Shown one piece after another: positions 57,102-64,000 of a stretch of 64,000 bases of DNA. Where the stretch lies: assembly GCF_030167915.1 (NCBI RefSeq), contig NZ_JARGNB010000005.1:186001-250000 (forward strand), in the 5' to 3' direction. Origin of the DNA: Aquabacterium humicola (lineage in GTDB: Bacteria > Pseudomonadota > Gammaproteobacteria > Burkholderiales > Burkholderiaceae_C). Position 1 is the stretch's first letter, and every line of letters starts with the position of its first letter. The notes beneath the pieces were generated by a model, which made no database searches, was not told where the DNA came from, and saw only the letters and a program-made list of their open reading frames with translations. A program made the position numbers and the translations under genes.

Positions 57102-58643
57102 TCACGACTGCGAGAGCAGCCGGTGATAGAAGCGGATCATCTCTGCGTAGCGGTCGACCGCGACGCGTTCGTTCGTGCCGTGGAAGCGCGGCAGGTCCTC
57201 GGGCCGCGCGCGCAGCGGCGTGAAGCGGTAGATGTCGTCGACCAGGTCGACGTAGTGCCGGGTGTCGGTGGCGCCGACCATCAGTCCGGGCGCGACCAGC
57301 GCGCCGGGAAACACCTCCCGGATCGTGCGTTCGATCTGCCGGTAGCCCGCACTGTCGTGCCGAGACACGCGCGAGCCGGCCCAGCCGCCCGGGCTGCTCG
57401 CGGCGCGAACGCCGTGCGCATCGACCGCGCGCTGCACGTGGTCCAGCGCCGCGGCCGGCGCGTCGCCCGGCAGCAGCCGCAGATTGAGCCGCGCGACCGC
57501 CTGTGCGGGCAGGGTGTTGTCCTTGGCGCCGGCGCGCACGCTGACCGGCGCGATCGTGGTTCGCAGCATCGCGTTCGCGGAAGGCATGCGCTCGAGCTGC
57601 CGCTGCACCAGCGGTCCGAAGAGCCACAGGTTCGACAGCAGCCATCGATTCGGCCCGCTGAACTCCGGTGCCAGCGTGTCGAACAGGCCTCGGGCGATGC
57701 CGTCGAGGTCCGCCGGCATCGGCGCATGCTGCAGGGCGTCGAGCGCGGCCGCCAGGCTGCCGATCGCCGTGCGCGCCGGCGGCATCGACGAGTGGCCGTC
57801 GTGCGCGTGGGCGGTGAGCTCCAGCGTCAGGTAGCCCTTCTCGGCGACGCCGATCAGCGCCACCGGCGCGTCGAGCCCGGCCATCACGCCCTCGGTGACC
57901 AGCAGGCCTTCGTCGAGCGCATAGGCGAAGCGCTGCCCGCGTGCGCGCAGCAGCGCCGCGATGGCCGACGCGCCGTCGCGTCCGGCCGTGCTGCCCATCT
58001 CCTCGTCGTGCCCGAAGGCGAAGACCACGGTGCGGCGCGGCTGCATGCCGGTGGCGATCAAGCGCTCGACGGCCTCGAACATCGCCATCAGGTTGCCCTT
58101 GTCGTCCCACGCGCCGCGGCCCCAGACGTGGCCGTCGGCCAGCGCGCCACTGAACGGCGGCTGCTGCCAGTCGCCCTCGGTGCCGGCGGCCACCGGCACG
58201 ACGTCCTGGTGCGCCATCAGCAGGATCGGCGGCTGCAAGGGGTCGCTGCCGGTCCAGGTGTAGAGCAGGCTGTGGCGGTTGACCAGCTCGCGCTTCAGTG
58301 TGCGGTGCACGAGCGGGAACGAACGCTCGAGATGCGCATGCAGCTCGGCGAAGGCAGCGGCGCTGGCGCCGGGTTGCCCGTCGATCGAGACGGTGCGGAT
58401 GCGCACGGCGCCGCCCAGGCGCTCGGCCGCAGCCGCCGTGTCGATGGGCAGTGCGGGCAGCGGCGCGACCGCCAGCTGCCGCGAGCTCAGCGACGCGGTG
58501 CGAAGCCCCACGGCCAGCGCCAGCAGGGCCGCCAGCCCGGCGATCAGCAGCAGGGCGGTTCGCCACGGACGGCGCGTGGGCGGGATCTCGGGTGTCGTCG
58601 GGAAGGGCACTGTGAAGCCTTGTCGGGTGGATCGGGCTGGCAT
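57102..58643 (-). CDS. Membrane-anchored M20 peptidase (carboxypeptidase S-like)
   Basis: 513 residues from ATG 58643 (GTG 58610 is an alternative). A transmembrane helix lies at about residues 29-50 (TALLLIAGLAALLALAVGL). M20 metal-binding motifs follow: 'ILLMAHQDVVPV' (His/Asp), 'WGRGAWDDKGNL' (Asp), 'VVFAFGHDEEMGS' (catalytic Glu-Glu), and later 'PGLMVGATDTRHYVDL' (His). It belongs to the carboxypeptidase S/PM20D1-like group, which also hydrolyses or makes N-acyl amino acids. It is two genes from the FeeM-like synthase, so an N-acyl amino acid link is an attractive inference. Confidence 0.9.
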   Translation of the reverse strand: MPARSTRQGFTVPFPTTPEIPPTRRPWRTALLLIAGLAALLALAVGLRTASLSSRQLAVAPLPALPIDTAAAAERLGGAVRIRTVSIDGQPGASAAAFAELHAHLERSFPLVHRTLKRELVNRHSLLYTWTGSDPLQPPILLMAHQDVVPVAAGTEGDWQQPPFSGALADGHVWGRGAWDDKGNLMAMFEAVERLIATGMQPRRTVVFAFGHDEEMGSTAGRDGASAIAALLRARGQRFAYALDEGLLVTEGVMAGLDAPVALIGVAEKGYLTLELTAHAHDGHSSMPPARTAIGSLAAALDALQHAPMPADLDGIARGLFDTLAPEFSGPNRWLLSNLWLFGPLVQRQLERMPSANAMLRTTIAPVSVRAGAKDNTLPAQAVARLNLRLLPGDAPAAALDHVQRAVDAHGVRAASSPGGWAGSRVSRHDSAGYRQIERTIREVFPGALVAPGLMVGATDTRHYVDLVDDIYRFTPLRARPEDLPRFHGTNERVAVDRYAEMIRFYHRLLSQS

Positions 58644-58688
58644 GATCCGAAGCCGCGCACGCCGCCGCATTAACCAGGGTTCATTCGC

Positions 58689-59312
58689 ATGCTGTCCGAC
58701 GACGCCTGTTCGCCCTGCGGGCCCGGGCTGGCACGCGTGCTGGACGCCGAGCCGCTGCTGGCGCGGGCGTGGACCACCCTGCCGCGCCGCCGGTGGCCGG
58801 CGGGTGCCCGGCTGCTGTCTGCCGGCGAGCCGGCGCACGACCTGTGGTTCATCGAATCCGGACTGGTGCGGCTGTACTGCCTGGCGCCGGACGGCCTCGA
58901 GCGCAACAAGTCCTTTCATGCCGAAGGCGCCTGGGTCGGCGCGGGCGTGCCGCCCCGGCCGGCGCCCAGCCCGTACTTCATCGAGGCGCTGGAACCGCTG
59001 CAGGTGGTGCAGCTGTCGTATGCCGAGCTGCAGCGCTGGTCGCTGCAGTGGCCGGCGGTCGGCGAACTGCTCGTCGCCGGGCTCGGGCGGGTGTTCGCGC
59101 GGCTGGCGGCGCGCGAGGCCGAGCTGCTGCTGCTCGATGCCCCGGACCGCTACCGCGCCTACCTCTCGGAATACGCGGCCATCGCGGCGCGCGTGCCGTT
59201 GCGCCACGTCGCCGGCTACCTCGGCATCACCGACGTCGCGCTGTCGCGCATTCGGCGCCGCCTTGGCATCGGCGGTCGCACAGGGTCCGCCGGCGCGGAG
59301 CGTCAGCCCTGA
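58689..59312 (+). CDS. Crp/Fnr-superfamily regulator
   Basis: 207 residues. A cyclic-nucleotide-binding-like domain ('ARLLSAGEPAHDLWFIESGLVRLYCLAPDGLERNKSFHAEGAWVGAG', 'PYFIEALEPLQVVQLSYAEL') is followed by a C-terminal HTH ('VPLRHVAGYLGITDVALSRIRRRLG'). There are no Fe-S cysteines, so it is not FNR itself. The effector is unknown. It is divergent to the M20 peptidase gene across 45 bp, and its 3' end overlaps the convergent BtuF-like gene by 10 bp. Confidence 0.88.
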   Translation: MLSDDACSPCGPGLARVLDAEPLLARAWTTLPRRRWPAGARLLSAGEPAHDLWFIESGLVRLYCLAPDGLERNKSFHAEGAWVGAGVPPRPAPSPYFIEALEPLQVVQLSYAELQRWSLQWPAVGELLVAGLGRVFARLAAREAELLLLDAPDRYRAYLSEYAAIAARVPLRHVAGYLGITDVALSRIRRRLGIGGRTGSAGAERQP

Positions 59313-60124
59313 CGCTCGGCCCAGTCGCGGACGATGCGCTGCAGCGCAGCCAGCCCGTCGGTCAGCGCCGCCGGCCCCGGCTGCAGGATGATCGGCGACT
59401 TGATCTCGTGCAGCTGGCCGTCGCGCACCGCCGGCACGTCCGCCCAGCCGGGCCGCGCGGCGACCTGCTCGGGCCGGAACTTCTTGCCGCACCACGAGCC
59501 GATGATGATGTCCGGCGCGGCCTCGATGGTCTCGCGATCGTCGGCGACGATGCGGTCGCGGCCGAGGCTGGCCGCGGCGCGCTGCGGGAAGATGTCGTCG
59601 CCGCCGGCGATGCCGATCAGCTCGCTGACCCAGCGGATCGCGCTGATGCGCGGTTCGTCCCATTCCTCGAAGTACACGCGCGGCCGGCGCGGCAGCCGCG
59701 CGGCCGCTTCGCGCGCCGCATCCACCTGCGCCGCCAGCGCGTCGGCATAACGCGCCGCCTGGGCGGCCACGCCCACCAGCGCGCCGAGCCGGCGCACGTA
59801 GCCGAGGATGCCGTCCACCGACCGATGGTTGGCTATCCACACCTCGATGCCGGCCTTGACCAGCGCGGCGGCGATGTCGGCCTGCATGTCGGAGAAGCCG
59901 ATCGCCAGGTCCGGCGCCAGCGCCAGGATGCGGTCGATCTTTGCGCTGGTGAAGGCGCTGACACGCGGCTTGTCCTGGCGCGCCCGGGCCGGGCGCACGG
60001 TGAAGCCCGAGATGCCCGCGATGCGGTCCTGTTCGCCCAGGGCGTACAGCACCTCGGTGGGCTCTTCCGTCAGGCAGATGATGCGGCGGGGCAGGCCCGA
60101 ACGATCCATGTCCATCGGTGGCAT
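59303..60124 (-). CDS. BtuF-like cobalamin/haem-type binding protein without signal peptide
   Basis: 273 residues from ATG 60124. 'RIICLTEEPTEVLYALGEQDRIAGISGFTVRPARARQDKPRVSAFTSAKIDRILALAPDLAIGFSDMQADIAAALVKAGIEVWIANH' is the cluster-A binding-protein (PeriBP_2/BtuF) N-lobe, and 'PRVYFEEWDEPRISAIRWVSELIGIAGGDDIF' the C-lobe. The N-terminus (PPMDMDRSGLPR) has no hydrophobic segment, so the protein appears cytoplasmic unless the start lies elsewhere. This soluble subgroup is known in Burkholderiales. No ABC permease or ATPase is next to it. Confidence 0.85.
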   Translation of the reverse strand: MPPMDMDRSGLPRRIICLTEEPTEVLYALGEQDRIAGISGFTVRPARARQDKPRVSAFTSAKIDRILALAPDLAIGFSDMQADIAAALVKAGIEVWIANHRSVDGILGYVRRLGALVGVAAQAARYADALAAQVDAAREAAARLPRRPRVYFEEWDEPRISAIRWVSELIGIAGGDDIFPQRAAASLGRDRIVADDRETIEAAPDIIIGSWCGKKFRPEQVAARPGWADVPAVRDGQLHEIKSPIILQPGPAALTDGLAALQRIVRDWAERQG

Positions 60125-60184
60125 TGTGCGATGCGCTGGCGCCGGGGCCGCGTGTAGCATCGACCGCAGACCTCACGCAGCACG

Positions 60185-61051
60185 ATGGCCGACGAGCACG
60201 CCCACATCCCTTCTTCGCCGGCCGGCCGGCCGGACTTCAGCGGCGTGCGCGTGCTGCTGGCCGAGGACAACCTGATCAACCAGGAAGTGGCCGTCGAGCT
60301 GCTGCAGGCCGTCGGCGCGGTGGTCGACGTCAGCTCCGATGGCAGCGCCGCACTGGCCTGCGCCGAACGCAAGCACTACGACCTGGTGCTGATGGACGTG
60401 CAGATGCCCGGCCTCGACGGGCTGGAAGCGACACGGCGCATCCGGCAGCTGTCCCACCATGCGCGGACCCCGATCCTCGCGATGACCGCCAATGCCTTCG
60501 GCGAGGACCGCGCGGCCTGCCTCGATGCGGGCATGAACGACCACATCGCGAAGCCGGTCGATCCGGACCAGCTGTACGGGCTGATGCAGCACTGGCTGCA
60601 TGAAACACCCGTGCCTGCACCGCGCCCGCCGGCCGGCCGGCCGGCCTCCACGGCCGACCGTCCGCCCGCATTGCCCGAGATCCCGGGCCTCGTGACGTCG
60701 CGCGCGCTGATGCACCTGCCCGGGCGCGACGACCTCTTCCTGCGCGTGCTGCAGCGCTTCGCCGACGACTACCGCGGCGGCCTGCCGCGGCTGGCGGCGC
60801 TGCTCGCCGAGGGCGCGCACGGCGAGGCGCGCGCGCTGGTGCACACCTTGCGCGGCAGCTGCGGCGCGATCGGCGCACTGGCGCTGTCGGGCCAGGCGCT
60901 GGCCTTCGAGGAGGCGCTGGAGCGCGCCGCACGCCACGAGCTCGACGCCGAGGCCCTGGCCGCCGACGAGCGCGCGCTGCAGCGCGCGCTGGCCGCGCTC
61001 ACCGGCACGATCCGCGCCGCGCTGCGCGAGCGCAGCGTCGGCCCTCAATAG
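60185..61051 (+). CDS. Receiver-Hpt two-domain phosphorelay protein
   Basis: 288 residues. The receiver domain (20-135) has acidic 'LLAEDNLINQ', phospho-acceptor Asp71 in 'LVLMDVQMPGLDG', Thr101 and Lys123 (HIAKPVDP). After a Pro-rich linker the C-terminal Hpt domain carries His220 in 'ARALVHTLRGSCGAIGA'. This order is the tail end of hybrid sensor kinases, but here it is free-standing, so it probably relays phosphate for a kinase encoded elsewhere. It overlaps the convergent dehydrogenase gene by 7 bp. Confidence 0.92.
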   Translation: MADEHAHIPSSPAGRPDFSGVRVLLAEDNLINQEVAVELLQAVGAVVDVSSDGSAALACAERKHYDLVLMDVQMPGLDGLEATRRIRQLSHHARTPILAMTANAFGEDRAACLDAGMNDHIAKPVDPDQLYGLMQHWLHETPVPAPRPPAGRPASTADRPPALPEIPGLVTSRALMHLPGRDDLFLRVLQRFADDYRGGLPRLAALLAEGAHGEARALVHTLRGSCGAIGALALSGQALAFEEALERAARHELDAEALAADERALQRALAALTGTIRAALRERSVGPQ

Positions 61052-61893
61052 CGGTAGACGCCGCGGCCCGTCTTGCGGCCCAGCCAGCCAGCGGCGACCA
61101 TTTCCTTCAGCAACGGCGCCGGGCGGTACTTCGAATCGGCGAACTCCTCGACGTAGACGTTCATCACCGCCAGGCACACGTCCAGGCCGATCATGTCGGC
61201 CAGCGCCAGCGGGCCGATCGGGTGGTTGCAGCCGAGCTTCATGCCGGCGTCGATGTCCTCCGGCGTCGCCAGGCCTTCGGCCAGCACGAAGAAGGCCTCG
61301 TTGATCATCGGCACCAGGATGCGGTTGACGACGAAGCCGGGCGCGTTCTTCACCGTCACTGGCGTCTTGCCGAGGGCCTCGGCCATCGCTTTCACCGCGT
61401 CGTGCGTCGCATCGCTGGTCTGCAGGCCGCGGATGATCTCCACCAGCGCCATCATCGGCACCGGGTTGAAGAAGTGCATGCCGATGAAGCGGTCGGCGCG
61501 CTGCGTCGAGGCGGCCAGCTTGGTGATCGAGATCGAGCTGGTATTGCTGGCGATGATGGTTTCGGCGGGCAGCAGCGCATCGAGCTGGCCCAGGATCTTC
61601 AGCTTCAGCGCCTCGTTCTCGGTCGCCGCCTCGATCACCAGTTGCGCCGTCGTCAGGTCCTCGTAGCGGGTCGTGCCCTTGATCTTGGCCAGCGCGGCGT
61701 CCTTGTCGGCGGCGCTGATCTTGTCCTTCTTGATCAGCCGGTCCAGGCTGCCGGCCACGGTGGCGAGGCCGCGCTGCACGGCGGCGTCGTTGATGTCGAC
61801 CATCACGACGTTCAGGCCCTTGACCGCGCAGGCCTGCGCGATGCCGTTGCCCATGGTGCCGGCGCCGACGATGCCGATGGTGTTGATGCTCAT
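61045..61893 (-). CDS. 3-hydroxybutyryl-CoA dehydrogenase
   Basis: 282 residues with GGAG 9 nt before the ATG. The NAD motif is 'IGIVGAGTMGNGIAQACAVKG', followed by 'IIASNTSSISITKLAASTQRADRFIGMHFFNPVPMMALVEIIRG' with the catalytic His, 'NAPGFVVNRILVPMINEA' and 'MKLGCNHPIGPLALADMIGLD'. It is a single-domain HbdA/PaaH-short enzyme that oxidises 3-hydroxybutyryl-CoA with NAD(P). It fits PHB or short-chain fatty-acid metabolism. Confidence 0.95.
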   Translation of the reverse strand: MSINTIGIVGAGTMGNGIAQACAVKGLNVVMVDINDAAVQRGLATVAGSLDRLIKKDKISAADKDAALAKIKGTTRYEDLTTAQLVIEAATENEALKLKILGQLDALLPAETIIASNTSSISITKLAASTQRADRFIGMHFFNPVPMMALVEIIRGLQTSDATHDAVKAMAEALGKTPVTVKNAPGFVVNRILVPMINEAFFVLAEGLATPEDIDAGMKLGCNHPIGPLALADMIGLDVCLAVMNVYVEEFADSKYRPAPLLKEMVAAGWLGRKTGRGVYRY

Positions 61894-61983
61894 GACGAAA
61901 AACTCCGGATCGGGTGGAATGTTGCAGTGCGGCGAATTATCCGCGCCCGCATCCGGGGTGCCTGTCACTGCGTAGACCGATCG

Positions 61984-62907
61984 ATGACCCTCAAACTCCT
62001 GCTGGGCGCGCTGGCCGCGCTGCTGGTCGCGATCGTGGCCGCGGCGGCGCTGGCGCCGCTGAAGGCGCTGAACCTGCTGGCCGCCGTCGACAGCCGCCGC
62101 GCCGCGGCCGGCGAGGCCTACGGCCCGCTGCCGCGCCAGCGCTACGACCTGTACCGCCCCGCCGGCGCGGCGCCGCCCGGCGGTTATCCGCTGGTGCTGT
62201 TCTTCTACGGCGGCGCCTGGAACCGCGGTGAACGCGCCGACTACCGCTTCGTCGGCGAGGCCCTGGCCGAGCGCGGGCTGATGGTGATGGTGGCCGACTA
62301 CCGGCTGCATCCGGAGGTCAAGTACCCCGAGTTCCTGCACGACTGCGCCCGCGCCGCCGGCTTCGCGCTGGACCGCGCGGCCGCCTGGCAGGCCGATCCG
62401 AAGCGCTTCTTCGTGATGGGCCACAGCGCCGGCGCCTACAACGCCGCGATGCTGGCGCTGGATGCGCGCTGGCTCGCGGCCGCAGGCCACCGGCCCGAGG
62501 AACTGGCCGGCTGGATCGGCCTGGCCGGGCCCTACGACTTCCTGCCGATCAAGACACCCGAGGTGCAGTCGGTGTTCCACCATCCCGACGTGCCGCGCGA
62601 CTCGCAGCCGATCCGTCATGTGATCGGCGCCAGCGTGCCGGCGCTGCTGGCGGTCGGGCTGGACGACCAGCGCATCAACCCGCTGCGCAACACGGTCGGC
62701 CTGGCGCATGCGCTGCGCGACGCCGGCGCGCCGGTGGCGCTGCGGCAGTACGAGGGCCTGGGGCACGAACCGGTGGTCGCCGCCATCGCACGGCCGCTGC
62801 GCCGGTTGGCGCCGGTGCTCGACGACGTGGTCGATTTCGTGCGCGCGCCGGCGGCGCCGCGCACGATGGCGGCGATCGATCCGGCGGCCGCGTCGATTTC
62901 GCGCTAG
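61984..62907 (+). CDS. Alpha/beta hydrolase of the carboxylesterase/BD-FAE type
   Basis: 307 residues. The N-terminal hydrophobic segment (LKLLLGALAALLVAIVAAAALAPL residues 3-26) acts as signal anchor. 'PLVLFFYGGAWNRGERADYRFVG' contains the HGG-like oxyanion loop with Tyr replacing His. The nucleophile is in 'FFVMGHSAGAYNAAM' (GHSAG), the acid near 'VGLDDQRINP' and the His in 'YEGLGHEPVV'. It is an esterase of unknown substrate facing the periplasm or membrane. It is divergent to the dehydrogenase gene and overlaps the next convergent gene by 4 bp. Confidence 0.88.
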   Translation: MTLKLLLGALAALLVAIVAAAALAPLKALNLLAAVDSRRAAAGEAYGPLPRQRYDLYRPAGAAPPGGYPLVLFFYGGAWNRGERADYRFVGEALAERGLMVMVADYRLHPEVKYPEFLHDCARAAGFALDRAAAWQADPKRFFVMGHSAGAYNAAMLALDARWLAAAGHRPEELAGWIGLAGPYDFLPIKTPEVQSVFHHPDVPRDSQPIRHVIGASVPALLAVGLDDQRINPLRNTVGLAHALRDAGAPVALRQYEGLGHEPVVAAIARPLRRLAPVLDDVVDFVRAPAAPRTMAAIDPAAASISR

Positions 62908-64000
62908 GCCAGCTGCATCTCCAGCAGCCGCGCGACGTGCAGCGCCTCGCGCTGCGCGCCGTCGGCGATCTGGTGCCGGCAGCTGGTGCCGTCGGCGACG
63001 ATCATCGCGTCCGGCCGCGCGCGGATTGCCGGCAGCAGCGCGGCTTCGGCCATCTGCATCGACACCGCATGGTGCTTCGCCTCGTAGCCGAAGCTGCCGG
63101 CCATGCCGCAGCAGCTCGACTCGATCAGCGCCGGCTGCGCGCCGGGGATCAGCCGCAGCACCTGGAGGATCGGCTCGACCGCGCCGAAAGCCTTCTGGTG
63201 GCAGTGGCCGTGCAGCAGGATCGGCCGTTCGGCGGGCTTGAGCTTGAGCGCGAAGCGGCCCGCGCGCAGCTCGGCGGCGACGAACTCCTCGAACAGATGC
63301 GACGCGTTCGCGATCTGCTCGGCCTTGTCGCCGAAGCCCATCACCAGCGCCTCGTCGCGCAAGGTCAGCAGGCACGACGGCTCGAGGCCGACCACCGGCA
63401 GCCCGGCCTGCACGAAGGGCAGCAGCGCGTCCACCAGTGCGCCCAGCGTTGCTTTCGCTGCGTCGACCTGGCCCGAGGCCAGCAGCGTGCGGCCGCAGCA
63501 GTGGGCGGATTGATCCGCCGGGCCGTGGCCCTTGTGCACCGCATGCACCAGGTAGCCGGCGGCCTGCAGCACGTGCACGGCGGCGCGCGCGTTCTCGCTG
63601 TCGAAGAAGCCGTTGAACGTGTCGACGAACAGCACCACGGCCTTGTCGCCGGCGGCCGCGGCCCTCAGCACCTTGTCGCGGGAAGCCAGGCCGCGCGGGC
63701 GCTGGTGCCAGAAGGTGTCGCGCCGCCAGGCCGGCAGTGAACGCGCGGCGGCGATGCCGAACCAGCGCTCGCCGAGGCGCCGCGCCCACGGCAGCCGGTT
63801 GCGCAGGTTCGCGAGGCCCGGCACGCGGCTGGCCCAGGGCGCGATCGCAGGCAGCGCGCCCATCAGGCGGTCCTTGATCGACAGGCCGTGGCGCGCAGTG
63901 CGGTGCGCCAGCCACTCGATCTTCATCTTCGCCATGTCGACGCCGGTCGGGCAGTCGCGCCTGCAGCCCTTGCAGCTGACGCACAGGTCCATCGCCTCGG
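62904..64000 (-). CDS. YdiJ-like FAD/Fe-S oxidoreductase, C-terminal part (5' end outside window)
   Basis: The frame is open through base 64000, so only the last ~365 residues are present. A 4Fe-4S motif 'CVSCKGCRRDCPTGVD' opens the visible part. Two CCG (HdrB-type) motifs follow, 'SAHCCGRTLLASG' and 'ESSCCGMAGSFGYEAKH', with 'GHCHQKA' between them. Upstream, outside the window, an FAD-linked oxidase domain is expected, as in YdiJ/GlcD-GlcF fusion proteins that oxidise D-2-hydroxyacids such as D-2-hydroxyglutarate or D-lactate. The electron acceptor is unknown. Confidence 0.9.
   Translation of the reverse strand, partial: EAMDLCVSCKGCRRDCPTGVDMAKMKIEWLAHRTARHGLSIKDRLMGALPAIAPWASRVPGLANLRNRLPWARRLGERWFGIAAARSLPAWRRDTFWHQRPRGLASRDKVLRAAAAGDKAVVLFVDTFNGFFDSENARAAVHVLQAAGYLVHAVHKGHGPADQSAHCCGRTLLASGQVDAAKATLGALVDALLPFVQAGLPVVGLEPSCLLTLRDEALVMGFGDKAEQIANASHLFEEFVAAELRAGRFALKLKPAERPILLHGHCHQKAFGAVEPILQVLRLIPGAQPALIESSCCGMAGSFGYEAKHHAVSMQMAEAALLPAIRARPDAMIVADGTSCRHQIADGAQREALHVARLLEMQLA

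Noticed and set aside
58689-59312. The Crp-like protein as the FNR that controls the cytochrome operon
   Set aside because: It lacks the N-terminal Fe-S cysteines of FNR.
1-64000. tRNA, rRNA, insertion sequence or phage att sites
   Set aside because: None recognised in the intergenic regions read by eye; weak tRNA-like folds cannot be excluded without a covariance-model scan.

Overview
The window looks like chromosome of a very high-GC (roughly 70 %, judged by eye) betaproteobacterium of the order Burkholderiales, most likely a Rubrivivax/Leptothrix/Piscinibacter-type organism. The grounds are the almost total use of G/C in third codon positions, a Bug-type (TctC) binding protein, MocR and LysR regulators paired with divergent targets, short GC-rich intergenic palindromes typical of that group, and secreted proteins whose C-terminal domains are familiar from it. 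No tRNA, rRNA, CRISPR array, transposase or phage gene was recognised. Both ends cut genes: a LemA protein on the left and an FAD/Fe-S oxidoreductase on the right.

Layout. 1-2 kb: lemA followed by two TPM-domain genes. 2-4.3 kb: a TPR regulator. 4.4-8.2 kb: a clostripain-like (C11) protease-fold protein and a Ca-binding RTX-repeat protein, separated by a perfect 15-bp hairpin. 8.4-9.3 kb: a small island with a 58-residue basic protein, a textbook terminator and a TIR/nucleoside-deoxyribosyltransferase-like protein whose codon use differs from its neighbours. 9.5-10.8 kb: a MurA paralogue. 10.8-15.8 kb (minus strand): an apparently oxygen-regulated set made of an FAD/NAD/2Fe-2S reductase, a b-type membrane cytochrome, a membrane-anchored decaheme cytochrome c, a small membrane protein and a B12-binding radical SAM enzyme. 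A near-perfect FNR box lies exactly 41.5 bp upstream of the transcription start predicted from a -10 hexamer. 15.8-22.8 kb: LysR/MFS pair, lipase, and a GntR-controlled polar amino-acid ABC transporter. 22.8-29.8 kb: TPR O-GlcNAc-transferase-like protein, S8 protease with PKD domains, EamA exporter, and a receiver protein whose phospho-acceptor Asp is Glu. 29.8-41.8 kb: acetyltransferase, secreted Ig-like-repeat protein, MocR and DJ-1/PfpI genes around a 77-bp tandem repeat, LysR/Bug pair, three methyltransferases, a GNAT gene that has lost its core, an eIF1/SUI1 protein, and an AraC regulator. 41.9-49.3 kb: lipoprotein carboxylesterase, serine hydrolase, Spy-like protein and globin, with a divergent STAND-type regulator. 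49.3-49.8 kb: a gene-free palindromic element. 49.8-64 kb: betaine-type binding-protein/permease fusion, a CoA cluster (3-hydroxyacyl-CoA dehydrogenase, MBL hydrolase, enoyl-CoA hydratase), a FeeM-like N-acyl amino acid synthase, an AcuI-type reductase, an M20 peptidase, a Crp-like regulator, a BtuF-like protein, a REC-Hpt protein, 3-hydroxybutyryl-CoA dehydrogenase, an alpha/beta hydrolase and a YdiJ-like oxidoreductase.

Working together. The best candidate for a little-described system is the 10.8-15.8 kb set. NAD(P)H electrons would enter a membrane-anchored flavin/2Fe-2S reductase, cross the inner membrane through the cytochrome b, and leave through a decaheme cytochrome c in the periplasm. 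The three genes are joined by 4-nt stop/start overlaps and sit behind an FNR-type promoter. Second candidates are the TIR/NDT-like effector at 8.6 kb and the globin/Spy/serine-hydrolase operon facing a STAND regulator. All functions are inferred from sequence motifs recognised by eye; no database search was run.
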